From assembly GCF_034676705.1 (NCBI RefSeq), contig NZ_JAUCBS010000013.1, positions 1,716,501 to 1,780,500 of the forward strand: DNA of 64,000 nt, read 5' to 3'. The notes beneath the pieces were generated by a model. The model saw only the letters and a program-made list of their open reading frames with translations, searched no databases and had not been told where the DNA came from. This document shows positions 42,308 through 50,597 of this stretch, one piece after another. The DNA comes from Gemmobacter sp. (GTDB lineage Bacteria; Pseudomonadota; Alphaproteobacteria; Rhodobacterales; Rhodobacteraceae). Each line of letters starts with the position of its first letter. Position 1 is the stretch's first letter. A program made the position numbers and the translations under genes.

Positions 42308-43027
42308 TCAACCGGCCAGCGCACCATACAGGATCAGTGTGGGCGCCGGATCGGGCCGGGCGCCAGCCAGCCGGACAGCCAGCGTTGCCACCGTGCCGCG
42401 CCAGAACGCCTGCTGCGGGGTGGAAACCCCTTGCGCCAGCAGGGCCGGGGTATCGGCGGGCAGGCCGTGGGCGATCAGCCGGGCGGCCAGATCGGGAAAG
42501 GTGCCGCGCGCCATGAACACCGCCGTCACGGCGGCGGGATCGGCCAGCGCGGCCCAGTTCAACCCCTGCGGCAGCGCGCCCGTCACATCATGCCCGGTGA
42601 TGAACTGCACCCGCCGCGCCGCCAGCCGCCGGGTCAGCGGTATGCCCGCTGCCGCGGCGGCGGCCGATGGCGCGGTGACGCCGGGGATGATCTCGAACCC
42701 GATGCCGGCGGCGTGCAGCGCCTCGATCTCCTCCTCCAGCCGGCCGAACAGGCCCGCATCGCCGGATTTCAGCCGCACCACCCGCGCGCCGGTGCGGGCA
42801 TGGTCCACCAGCAGCCGGCTGACATGATCCTGCCGGGGCGAGGCGCGGCCCGCCCGCTTGCCCACCGACACCAGATCCGCCCCCGGTGGCACCATATCCA
42901 GGATGGGGCCTGCCGACAGGTCGTCATACAGCACCACATCGGCGCTGCGCAGGCGGTCGGCGGCCTTGATCGTCAACAGCTCCGGGTCGCCGGGGCCAGA
43001 GGAGACGAAGCTGACAAATCCGGTCAT
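42308..43027 (-). CDS. cobA: Uroporphyrinogen-III C-methyltransferase
   Basis: The 239-residue protein makes precorrin-2 from uroporphyrinogen III. Motifs are VSSGPGDPELLTIKA at residues 7-21, VLYDDLSAG, VRLKSGDAGLFGR, PGVTAPSAAAA and FITGHD. The length matches single-domain SUMT without a CysG dehydrogenase/ferrochelatase part. It is the last gene of the cobL-cobE-cobM-cobB-cobA series and overlaps cobB by four bases. Confidence 0.96.
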   Translation of the reverse strand: MTGFVSFVSSGPGDPELLTIKAADRLRSADVVLYDDLSAGPILDMVPPGADLVSVGKRAGRASPRQDHVSRLLVDHARTGARVVRLKSGDAGLFGRLEEEIEALHAAGIGFEIIPGVTAPSAAAAAAGIPLTRRLAARRVQFITGHDVTGALPQGLNWAALADPAAVTAVFMARGTFPDLAARLIAHGLPADTPALLAQGVSTPQQAFWRGTVATLAVRLAGARPDPAPTLILYGALAG

Positions 43028-44316
43028 GGAACCTCGGCGATCAGGTGAAGGAAGCTGCCGCTGACATGGCCCCGGCAGGATCCGGTTTCGGGCACCGGGG
43101 TGCCGTCGGCATCGGTGATCATGGCCAGCGGGGCATCGGGCTGCGACAGGATGGTGGAATAGTGGAATTCGTGGCCCCGCAGCCGCGTGCCCGCCGCAAG
43201 GCCCGGCATCGGCGCGGCCAGCGTGGCCAGACGATAGCCCAGATGCATCCGCCGCCGTTCATAGCTGGTGCGCAATCCCAGCAGCCCCGCCATTTCATGC
43301 GCCACGCCGTTGCCATCCACCAGCACCTCGCCCAGCACCATATACCCGCCGCATTCGCCATGCACGGGCCGGGTTTGCGCAAACCGGCGCAGGCCGGCCA
43401 GAAAGGTGCCGGCCGCCGCGATCGCGCCGGCATGCAGTTCGGGGTAGCCGCCGGGCAGCCAGCAGACATCGGCCACGGGCGGGGGCTGGTCGGCAAGCGG
43501 GGAAAACGGCACGATCTCGGCCCCGGCGGTGCGCCAGCCGTCCAGGAGGTGCGGATAGACAAAGGAAAACGCCGCATCCTGCGCCAGGGCGATCCGCTGC
43601 CCGGGCGGGCGGATGCGGCAGGGGCGGCCCGCCACCCCCCCGGCGGCCAGCGCGCGCAGGGCGCCCAGGTCGACATGGGCGCGCAGGAAGGCGGCATAGG
43701 CGGCAATCGCGCGGTCCAGATCGGGGTGTTCCACCGCCTGCACCAGCCCAAGGTGGCGTTCGGGCAGGCTCAGGTCGCCGCGCCGGGGCAGGGCGCCCAG
43801 CACGGGCAGCCCCGCCGCCGCCAGCCCCAGCCGGCACAGCCGGTCGTGCCGGGGGCTGGCCACGCGGTTCAGGATCACGCCGGCCACCCGCACATCGGGC
43901 CGGAACCGCGCCATGCCGGCCGCCAGTGCCCCAACCGTCTGCGCCGCGCCCGACACATCCAGCACCAATACCACCGGCCAGCCGGTCAGCGCGGCCATGT
44001 CGGCGCTGGCGCCGGTGCCGCTGGCACCCGGCATCGCCACGCCATCGAACAGGCCCATGGACCCTTCGGCCACCGCCATATCCCCGCCGCGCGCCAGTTG
44101 GGCCGCCAGCAGGCCGCCCGGCATTGCCCAGCTGTCCAGGTTGAAGCTGTCTCGCCCGCAGGCCGCGCGGTGAAAGGCGGGGTCGATGTAATCCGGCCCG
44201 CATTTGTAGGGCTGCACCGCCACGCCATCTTCGGCCAGACAGCGCAGCAGGCCCAGCATCACCGTGGTTTTTCCCTGGCCCGAGGCGGGGGCGGCAATGA
44301 TCATGCCGGGCGTCAT
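43024..44316 (-). CDS. cobB: Cobyrinic / hydrogenobyrinic acid a,c-diamide synthase CobB
   Basis: The 430-residue ATP- and glutamine-dependent amidase has an N-terminal P-loop domain (IAAPASGQGKTTV, residues 6-18) with YKCGPDYIDP and FNLDSW. A C-terminal class I glutaminase-like domain carries the GECGGYMVLGE nucleophile-cysteine motif. It amidates the a and c side chains. Overlaps of four bases with cobM upstream and cobA downstream indicate tight coupling. Confidence 0.96.
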   Translation of the reverse strand: MTPGMIIAAPASGQGKTTVMLGLLRCLAEDGVAVQPYKCGPDYIDPAFHRAACGRDSFNLDSWAMPGGLLAAQLARGGDMAVAEGSMGLFDGVAMPGASGTGASADMAALTGWPVVLVLDVSGAAQTVGALAAGMARFRPDVRVAGVILNRVASPRHDRLCRLGLAAAGLPVLGALPRRGDLSLPERHLGLVQAVEHPDLDRAIAAYAAFLRAHVDLGALRALAAGGVAGRPCRIRPPGQRIALAQDAAFSFVYPHLLDGWRTAGAEIVPFSPLADQPPPVADVCWLPGGYPELHAGAIAAAGTFLAGLRRFAQTRPVHGECGGYMVLGEVLVDGNGVAHEMAGLLGLRTSYERRRMHLGYRLATLAAPMPGLAAGTRLRGHEFHYSTILSQPDAPLAMITDADGTPVPETGSCRGHVSGSFLHLIAEVP

Positions 44317-45086
44317 CCCTGCACCGCATCGGCGCGGCCGGCGCGAAAGCGGCGGTCGTAATCGGTGGCATAGAGGCGGCTGTCGGCGAACCCCTGCTGC
44401 GCCAGCGCGCGACCCACAAGGATCAGCGCCGTGCGTTCCATCGTGTCGCCCACTGCGGTGGCGATGCTGCCCAGCGTGCCGCGCACCAGCCGTTCATCCG
44501 GCCAGCTGGCGCGCCAGACCACCGCCACCGGGCAATCGGCGCCATAAAATCCGGCCAGTTCGCCGGCCACCTCGGCCAGCCGATGCACCGACAGGTGAAT
44601 GGCCAGCGTCGCCCCGGTGGCGGCAAAATTCGCCAGCGTTTCCGCAGTCGGCATGGCCGAGGCGCGCCGCCCCGTCCGCGTCAGCACCACCGATTGCGCC
44701 AGACCGGGCAGGGTCAGTTCCGCCCCCAGCGCCGCCGCCGCCGCGGCAAAGGACGGCACGCCCGGCGTGACGGTATGGGGAATGCCCATGGCGCGCAGGC
44801 GGCGGATCTGTTCGCCCATCGCCGACCAGACCGACAGATCCCCCGAATGCAGCCGCGCCACATCCTGCCCGGCGGCATGGGCGGCGGCGATCTCGGCCAT
44901 GATCGCGTCCAGATCCAGCGGCGCGGTGTTGACGATGCGCGCCCCCGGCGGGCAATGCGCCAGCACCGCATCGGGGATCAGCGACCCGGCATAGAGGCAT
45001 ATCGGGCAGGCCGCGATCAGATCGCGCCCCCGCAGCGTCAGCAGATCGGGGGCGCCGGGGCCGGCACCGATGAAATGAACGGTCAT
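44313..45086 (-). CDS. cobM: Precorrin-4 C11-methyltransferase CobM
   Basis: The 257-residue SAM methyltransferase has FIGAGPGAPDLLTLRG at residues 5-20, CLYAGSLIP, RLHSGDLSVWSA, TPGVPSFAAAAAAL and AIHLSVHRL, as expected of CobM/CbiF. ATG 45086 was chosen because the family motif begins four residues later. It overlaps cobE by four bases. Confidence 0.96.
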   Translation of the reverse strand: MTVHFIGAGPGAPDLLTLRGRDLIAACPICLYAGSLIPDAVLAHCPPGARIVNTAPLDLDAIMAEIAAAHAAGQDVARLHSGDLSVWSAMGEQIRRLRAMGIPHTVTPGVPSFAAAAAALGAELTLPGLAQSVVLTRTGRRASAMPTAETLANFAATGATLAIHLSVHRLAEVAGELAGFYGADCPVAVVWRASWPDERLVRGTLGSIATAVGDTMERTALILVGRALAQQGFADSRLYATDYDRRFRAGRADAVQG

Positions 45087-45454
45087 TCGCGCTCTCCTGT
45101 CAGGGCAAGGGCGGCGGTGGCCATGCCATCGCGGGAAATGGCACGCGGGCCGGCCAGCCAGGCGGCGCGGCCCGATTGCGCAAGGGCGGCCAGTGCGCAG
45201 CCTTCGGCCACCGATCCGGTGCCATGGGCGGCGCGGCTGGCCGGGCTGTCGGTCAGGGTGGGGGCGGCGGCCAGAATCTCGGGCGGCACCGGCAGGATAT
45301 GGTAGCCAAGCGCCGCCAGCCCCAGCACCGCCGGATGCCGTGCCTTGGCCTGCGGCACGGCCAGCCGCCGCACATCGCCGGCGCCGGCGCGGTCCAGCGC
45401 ATCCAGCAGCGATGCCACCCCCGCGCGATCGCGGAACCCGATCCCGGCGATCAT
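45083..45454 (-). CDS. cobE: Cobalamin biosynthesis protein CobE
   Basis: The 123-residue protein matches the CobE / C-terminal CbiG family: MIAGIGFRDRAGVASLLDAL at the N-terminus, KARHPAVLGLAALGYHILPV, and a GTGSVAEGCALAA motif. CobE acts alongside cobalamin methyltransferases; its exact role is not settled. The start at 45454 was chosen for its ATGA overlap with the cobL stop; ATG 45469 is an alternative. Confidence 0.9.
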   Translation of the reverse strand: MIAGIGFRDRAGVASLLDALDRAGAGDVRRLAVPQAKARHPAVLGLAALGYHILPVPPEILAAAPTLTDSPASRAAHGTGSVAEGCALAALAQSGRAAWLAGPRAISRDGMATAALALTGERE

Positions 45455-46632
45455 CGGGTGACTGCCCATTGCACCACCGGATACTGCGCCCGCCACCCCC
45501 GCCGGCGGCCCAAGCGTGCCGCCTGTGACAGCTCGATGCGCAACAGGCTGCCGCCATGGCGGGCGTGCAAGGTGGCCAGCAGGGTTTCGGTCTCCAGCGT
45601 CACCGCATGGGCGACAAGGCGGCAGCCGGGCGGCAGCCGGTGCCACAGCGCCTCCATCAGCGCGGGGTCGGCGCCGCCGCCCACGAACACCGCCTGCGGA
45701 TCGGGCAGCGCGGGCAGCACCTCTGGCGCCCGGCCAAGGCGCAGGTCCAGCCGGTCGGCGCCCAGCCGGTCGGCATTGGCGCGGGCACGGGCGGCGCGGG
45801 CGGCGTCGGCCTCGATGGCGATGCAACGGGTCTGCGGATGCGCCAGCAGCCATTCGATGCCGATGGACCCGGACCCCGCGCCAATGTCCCACAGCAACTC
45901 GCCCGCCCGTGGCGCCAGCGCCGACAGCGCCAGCGCGCGGACGGGGCGCTTGGTGATCTGGCCATCGTGGTCAAAGACCGCATCGTCCAGCCCCGAACAG
46001 CGGGCAATCGTGCGGCCGGTGCCCGCAACCTCCAGCGCGACGGTGACCAGCGGGCCGATGCCGCCTGCGACCAGCGCCGCCGCCGTGGTGTCGTCCAGCC
46101 GTTCGGCCGGGCCGCCCAGCCGTTCCATCGCCACCAGCCGCGACGGGCCGAAACCTTCGGCCGCCAGCCAGCGGGCCAGATCGCCCGCCGCAGCCCCGTC
46201 GCGCAGCGTGACGATGGCGCGCAGGCCGGGCACCAGATGCGGGCGCAACCGGGCCAGCGGGGCAGCGTGCAGGCCCAGCACCAGCACCTCCTCCAGCCGC
46301 CAGCCCAGCCGGGCTGCGGCCAGCGATATCACCGAGGGCGCCGGATGCGCCCGCCATTCGCCGGGGGCAAGTGCCGCCGCCAGCGTCCCGCCCGCCCCGT
46401 GCCAGAACGGATCGCCCGAGGCCAGCACCGCCACCCGCCGCCCGCGCAGGGCCAGCACCGGCGCCAGCGAAAACGGCACCGGCCAGGCGCGCTTGTCGGG
46501 GTGATCGACCATCGCCAGATGGCGCGGCGCGCCCACCACCACCTCGGCCGCCGCCAGCGCATCGCGGCTTGCCTTTCCCAGCCCCTCGGGGCCATCTTCG
46601 CCCAAGCCGATGATCGAAAGCCACTCAACCAT
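45451..46632 (-). CDS. cobL: Precorrin-6Y C5,15-methyltransferase (decarboxylating) CobL
   Basis: The 393-residue bifunctional enzyme has an N-terminal CbiE-type methyltransferase domain (LSIIGLGEDGPEGL at residues 4-17, VLASGDPFWHG). Its C-terminal CbiT-type domain has the SAM motif LLWDIGAGSGSIGIEW and FVGGGADP. It methylates C5 and C15 and removes the acetate of ring C. ATG 46632 overlaps the divergent cobK start by two bases, so its promoter, if separate, must lie within cobK. Confidence 0.95.
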   Translation of the reverse strand: MVEWLSIIGLGEDGPEGLGKASRDALAAAEVVVGAPRHLAMVDHPDKRAWPVPFSLAPVLALRGRRVAVLASGDPFWHGAGGTLAAALAPGEWRAHPAPSVISLAAARLGWRLEEVLVLGLHAAPLARLRPHLVPGLRAIVTLRDGAAAGDLARWLAAEGFGPSRLVAMERLGGPAERLDDTTAAALVAGGIGPLVTVALEVAGTGRTIARCSGLDDAVFDHDGQITKRPVRALALSALAPRAGELLWDIGAGSGSIGIEWLLAHPQTRCIAIEADAARAARARANADRLGADRLDLRLGRAPEVLPALPDPQAVFVGGGADPALMEALWHRLPPGCRLVAHAVTLETETLLATLHARHGGSLLRIELSQAARLGRRRGWRAQYPVVQWAVTR

Positions 46633-47374
46633 GCGCCCCACCCTGATCCTTGGCGGCACGACCGAGGCCAGCGCGCTGGCCCTGGCCATGGCCGCCGCCC
46701 GTCTGCCGGCGATCCTGTCCTATGCCGGGCGCACCGACAGCCCGGTGGCGCAGCCGGTTCCGGTGCGGGTGGGCGGCTTTGGCGGGGTGCAGGGGCTTGC
46801 GGACTATCTGCGCGCGCAGGGCATCGGCCACGTGGTGGATGCCACCCATCCCTTTGCCGCGCAGATCAGCGCCCATGCGGTGGCCGCCTGCGTCGCCACC
46901 GGCACGCCGCTGACCGCGCTGGAACGCCCGGCATGGGTGCCCGGCCCGGGCGATCGCTGGACGATGGTCCCCGATATCGAGACGGCGGCCCGCCTGCTGG
47001 CGGGCCCGGCGCAGCGCGTGTTCCTGGCCATCGGGCGCCAGCATCTGGCGGCCTTTGCCGGCCAGCCGCAGCACCACTACCTGCTGCGGCTGGTCGATCC
47101 GCCGCAGGCGCCGCTGCCCTTGCCCGATTGCCATGCCGAAATCGCCCGCGGCCCCTTCGATGCCGATGGCGACCGCGCGCTGCTGGAACGCCATGCCATC
47201 ACCCTGATCATCGCCAAGAACGCCGGGGGCACCGGGGCTGCCGCCAAACTGGCCGCCGCCCGCGCCCTTGGCCTGCCGGTGATCCTGATCGACCGCCCGG
47301 CATTGCCGCCGCGCCCCGGCGTGGCCAGCGTGGCGCAGGTGCTGGCCCGCCTTCATGCCGACCTCGGGGTATAG
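46631..47374 (+). CDS. cobK: Precorrin-6A reductase CobK
   Basis: The 247-residue NADPH-dependent reductase shows LILGGTTEASALA at its start, DATHPFAAQIS, LERPAW and ITLIIAKNAGG, all typical of CobK. It is the only cob gene in the central cluster on the plus strand. Its start overlaps the cobL start and its end overlaps the cobJ end by 22 bases, so it lies antisense within the minus-strand series. An in-frame ATG at 46610 is a possible longer start. Confidence 0.95.
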   Translation: MRPTLILGGTTEASALALAMAAARLPAILSYAGRTDSPVAQPVPVRVGGFGGVQGLADYLRAQGIGHVVDATHPFAAQISAHAVAACVATGTPLTALERPAWVPGPGDRWTMVPDIETAARLLAGPAQRVFLAIGRQHLAAFAGQPQHHYLLRLVDPPQAPLPLPDCHAEIARGPFDADGDRALLERHAITLIIAKNAGGTGAAAKLAAARALGLPVILIDRPALPPRPGVASVAQVLARLHADLGV

Positions 47375-48147
47375 ACGAACCGCCCCACCGCCCGCGTCCG
47401 CGACGAGCCGACCAGAACCACCGTGCGCATGTCGGCCATTTCTTCGCGCGCGGTGTCCAGCGTGACCACGCGGATCTCCTGATCGGGTGTGGATACGGCG
47501 CGGGCAAAGATCACCAGCCGATCAGGCTCGCACCGGGTGCGCAGCACCTCCAGCACCTGGCGGAACTGGTCGGGCCGCGCGCGGGACCGGGGGTTGTAGA
47601 AGGCCATGGCGAAATCGCCCTCGGCCGCCAGCCAGACCCGGCGCAGCACCAGGTCAAAGGGCTTGAGGTTGTCCGACAGGTTGATGGCGCAGAAATCATG
47701 CCCCAGCGGTGCCCCCGCCGCCGCGGCCGCCGCCAGCATGGCGGTGATGCCGGGCAGCACGCGCACCTCCAGCCGCTGCCAGTCGGGCCGGCCCTCCATC
47801 GCCTCGAACAGGGCCGAGGCCATGGCGAACACCCCCGGATCGCCCGAGGAGACTACCACCACCCGCCGCCCCCGCGCCGCCAGCCGCAGCGCATGGGCCG
47901 CGCGCGCCAGTTCGACGCGGTTGTCGGACGCATGCAGCGCCAGCCCCGCGCGCGGCAGCACGCGGGCCACATAGGGCGCATAGCCGACCACATCGGTCGC
48001 CGCCGCCAGCGCCGCCGCAACATCGGGCGTCACCAGGCCATCGGCGCCCGGCCCCAGGCCCGCGACCACGACCCATCCTTTCACCTTGCCACAAATACCC
48101 TGGGGTCCGGGGTGAAACCCCGGGGCATCCACCTGCGCCGCGCTCAT
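47353..48147 (-). CDS. cobJ: Precorrin-3B C17-methyltransferase CobJ
   Basis: The 264-residue enzyme has VVVAGLGPGADGLVTPDV, YVARVLPRAG, VVVVSSGDPGVFAM, LPGITAMLAAAAAAGAP, and MAFYNPRSRAR near the end, typical of CobJ, which carries out ring contraction. ATG 48147 has a strong ribosome binding site (AAGGGGAGG) and overlaps cobI by four bases. Residues 8-21 are encoded by a dispersed GTATTTG repeat and look like an added N-terminal extension; homologues begin near GTG 48084. Confidence 0.95.
   Translation of the reverse strand: MSAAQVDAPGFHPGPQGICGKVKGWVVVAGLGPGADGLVTPDVAAALAAATDVVGYAPYVARVLPRAGLALHASDNRVELARAAHALRLAARGRRVVVVSSGDPGVFAMASALFEAMEGRPDWQRLEVRVLPGITAMLAAAAAAGAPLGHDFCAINLSDNLKPFDLVLRRVWLAAEGDFAMAFYNPRSRARPDQFRQVLEVLRTRCEPDRLVIFARAVSTPDQEIRVVTLDTAREEMADMRTVVLVGSSRTRAVGRFVYTPRSA
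48074..48105 (-). repeat. Dispersed GTATTTG-type repeat, copy 1 (inside cobJ 5' end)
   Basis: On the minus strand CCCCAGGGTATTTGTGGC is followed by a purine-rich AAGGTGAAAGG. It is related to copies at 51848 and 61248. Here it encodes a linker before the conserved CobJ fold. Confidence 0.55.
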
Positions 48148-48860
48148 GGCCGCCTCCCCTTGCCATGCAGCAGCACGATGGAAAAATAGGGCACCGGCCC
48201 CGCCACCTCGGCCAGCCGGCAGACGCGTTCGGCGGGCATGGTGCCATGTTCCACCAGCCAGGCATCGGCCAGCCGGCCGGCTGCCGCCAGCGCGCGGCGC
48301 AGCTTGTCCAGGTTGCGGCCGATCTTCATCACCACCAGCGCGTCGGTATCGGCGATGCGGCGGGTCAGCTCGGGTTCGGGCAGGGTGGCGGGCAGCACCG
48401 TCAGCACATCATCGCCCCAGGTGATCGGCAGGCCCGTCGCCGTCCAGCAGCCGGCCATGCCGGGAATGCCCGGCACCACCTCGACCGCCTCGTGCGGCAG
48501 GCGGGAATGCAGGTGCATGAAGCTGCCATAAAGGAAGGGATCGCCTTCGCACAGCACGACCACATCGCCGGTCCGGCAGGCGGCGTGCAGCCGGGCGGCC
48601 CAATGGTCGTAGAACGGCGCCAGCGTGGCGGCATAGGCCGGGTCGGCCAGCGGGATTTCGGTGGTGACGGGGTATTCCATCGGCCATTCCTCGGCCCCGG
48701 CGGGGATCAGCCCCTCGACCATGCGGCGGGCCTGGCCGGGGCGGCCGGCCTTGCGGAAATAGGCCACGACGCGGGCCGATTGCAGCCGGCGCAGCGCGCG
48801 CAGGCTGAGCAGTTCCGGGTCGCCGGGGCCCAGGCCGATGCAGATGACCTTGCCTGTCAT
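48144..48860 (-). CDS. cobI: Precorrin-2 C20-methyltransferase CobI
   Basis: The 238-residue SAM methyltransferase has VICIGLGPGDPELLSLRAL at residues 5-23, VAYFRKAGRPGQAR, VVLCEGDPFLYGSFMHL and VVPGIPGMAGCW, matching CobI. ATG 48860 overlaps the cobH stop by four bases. Confidence 0.96.
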   Translation of the reverse strand: MTGKVICIGLGPGDPELLSLRALRRLQSARVVAYFRKAGRPGQARRMVEGLIPAGAEEWPMEYPVTTEIPLADPAYAATLAPFYDHWAARLHAACRTGDVVVLCEGDPFLYGSFMHLHSRLPHEAVEVVPGIPGMAGCWTATGLPITWGDDVLTVLPATLPEPELTRRIADTDALVVMKIGRNLDKLRRALAAAGRLADAWLVEHGTMPAERVCRLAEVAGPVPYFSIVLLHGKGRRP

Positions 48861-49486
48861 TCCCGCCCCCCGGCCAGCGCATTCACTGCCGCCGCCGTGA
48901 TCGCCGATCCGCCCAGCCGCCCGTCCACGATGCACCAGGGCACCGGGTTGTCGGCCGCCAGCGCCGCCTTGGATTCCGCCGCCCCGATGAAGCCGACCGG
49001 GCAGCCGATGATCGCGGCCGGTCGGGGAAAGGCCGGATCGTGCAGCAGGTTCAGCAGGTGGAACAGCGCGGTCGGCGCATTGCCGATGGCCACCACGGCA
49101 CCGGCCAGATGCGGGCGCCACAGCTCGACCGCCGCGGCGCTGCGGGTGGTGCCAAGGCGCGCGGCCAGATCGGCGATGCCCGGCGCCTGCAAGGTGCAGA
49201 TCACCGCATTGCCGGCGGGCAGGCGGGCGCGGGTGATGCCTTCGGCCACCATGCGCGCATCGCACAGGATGGGGGCGCCGGCCTGCAACGCGGCCCGGGC
49301 GCGGGTGGCGAAGCCAGGGGCAAAGCGGATGTGCGGCGCCAGATCCACCATCCCGCAGGCATGGATCATCCGCACCGCCACCACCTCCTGATCAGGGGTG
49401 AACCGGGCCAGATCGGCCTCGGCCCGGATGGTGGCAAAGCTGGCACGATAGATCGCGGCGCCGTCGGTTTCATAGGCGTGGGGCAA
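48857..49486 (-). CDS. cobH: Precorrin-8X methylmutase CobH
   Basis: The 209-residue enzyme moves the C11 methyl group to C12 to form hydrogenobyrinic acid. It shows YRASFATIRAEADL, RMIHACGMVDLA with the catalytic histidine, APILCDARMVAEGI, IGNAPTALFHLL and GCPVGFIGAAESK. Its start lies 17 bases inside the end of cobG. Confidence 0.97.
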   Translation of the reverse strand: MPHAYETDGAAIYRASFATIRAEADLARFTPDQEVVAVRMIHACGMVDLAPHIRFAPGFATRARAALQAGAPILCDARMVAEGITRARLPAGNAVICTLQAPGIADLAARLGTTRSAAAVELWRPHLAGAVVAIGNAPTALFHLLNLLHDPAFPRPAAIIGCPVGFIGAAESKAALAADNPVPWCIVDGRLGGSAITAAAVNALAGGRE

Positions 49487-50597
49487 GGTGGCCTCGGATC
49501 AGCTGGGGAAGGGTATCGGCGGCAAGGTCGGTGGCGCCGGGCGGATCGGCGGCGGTGCCACCCCGGATCAGATCGAACCGGCCGGCGCGGCCGGTCAGGG
49601 TCAGGGGGGCCGCGCGGGGGTGGGCGCAGCCCTTGGCGCAGCCCGACACATGCAGCAGCCCGCCGGGGGGCACCAGCGGTGCCAGCCGCAGGGCCAGCGC
49701 CCGGGTTGCCACGCTGGCGGCGGCACAGCCTGGCGCGCCGGTGCAGGCGACCACGCGCAGCCGCGGATCGGCCGGATCGGCGATCAGGCCGGGATGGGCG
49801 GGCAGCTGCGCCACCCCCTCGACGATGACCGACCGCCAGGGCGTCAGCCGCAGCGGCGCCACGGCCAGCATGTGCAGGGTATCCGCTGCCATCTGGCCGA
49901 ACGGCAGCGCCAGGCACAGGCCCTGTGCCGTTGGTCCGGGCTGGGGCGCGGGGCCGGTCAGCGGGGGCAAGGTGGCGGCGCGGGGCGGCGTGGCGCCGGA
50001 TGCGATCAGCGGCGCCATGCGGGTTTCCGCCCCGCGACGGGCGGCGAACCAATGGGCCAGACCGACCGCCCGGTGCGCGGCGGATGCGGGGGTCACCGCC
50101 TCGCCCCGCTCCATCCCGTCGGCGCGCAGGATCAGCCCGTCGGTGCCGCGTTCGATGCGGATATCGGCCGAGGCGCCGCCCAGCACCGCCCAAGGCCCGG
50201 TATCGACGGCAAAGCCGAACTTGGGCGGCAGCGGCGGGGCGGCGGCCAGCGCGGTTTCCAGCGCCGCGACCAGCGCGGGCGTTTCGGGGCCATCCCACAC
50301 CGGCGTGGTCAGGATGTTGCGCCGCGCCTCGGAGGTCTCGTCGGGGTCCAGCAGGCCAAGCGCGGACAGGCGGGCGTGGACCTGCGGCAGGCCGTCCGCC
50401 GCGATGCCGCGCAGTTGCAGGCTGGCGCGGCTGCCAAGGTCGATCCACCCGTTGCCATGCTGCGCCGCCAGATCGGCGATGCCCTGCGCCTGTGCAACGC
50501 TCAGCCGCCCGGCATGGGGCCGGATGCGCAGGATCAGCCCGTCGCCGCCCGCCATCGGGCGCAGGGCGCCGGGGCACCATCCCCTGATGGTCGTCAT
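49470..50597 (-). CDS. cobG: Precorrin-3B synthase CobG
   Basis: The 375-residue oxygen-dependent enzyme is of the sulfite/nitrite reductase type. The first Cys pair of the 4Fe-4S site is in CTGAPGCAAA and the second in SGCAKGCAHP. An early IDLGSRASLQLRG motif is also typical. CobG marks the aerobic route. It overlaps cobN by four bases (start ATG 50597) and cobH by 17. Confidence 0.95.
   Translation of the reverse strand: MTTIRGWCPGALRPMAGGDGLILRIRPHAGRLSVAQAQGIADLAAQHGNGWIDLGSRASLQLRGIAADGLPQVHARLSALGLLDPDETSEARRNILTTPVWDGPETPALVAALETALAAAPPLPPKFGFAVDTGPWAVLGGASADIRIERGTDGLILRADGMERGEAVTPASAAHRAVGLAHWFAARRGAETRMAPLIASGATPPRAATLPPLTGPAPQPGPTAQGLCLALPFGQMAADTLHMLAVAPLRLTPWRSVIVEGVAQLPAHPGLIADPADPRLRVVACTGAPGCAAASVATRALALRLAPLVPPGGLLHVSGCAKGCAHPRAAPLTLTGRAGRFDLIRGGTAADPPGATDLAADTLPQLIRGHLAPRL

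Noticed and set aside
48084..48147. cobJ start at GTG 48084
   Set aside because: Homologues begin near here, but ATG 48147 has a much better ribosome binding site and couples to cobI; kept only as an alternative.
45556..48189. An 877-codon plus-strand open frame across cobL, cobK and cobJ
   Set aside because: It is caused by high GC opposite real minus-strand genes; it has no family motif, and its composition is rich in Arg, Gln and Gly as expected of a shadow frame.
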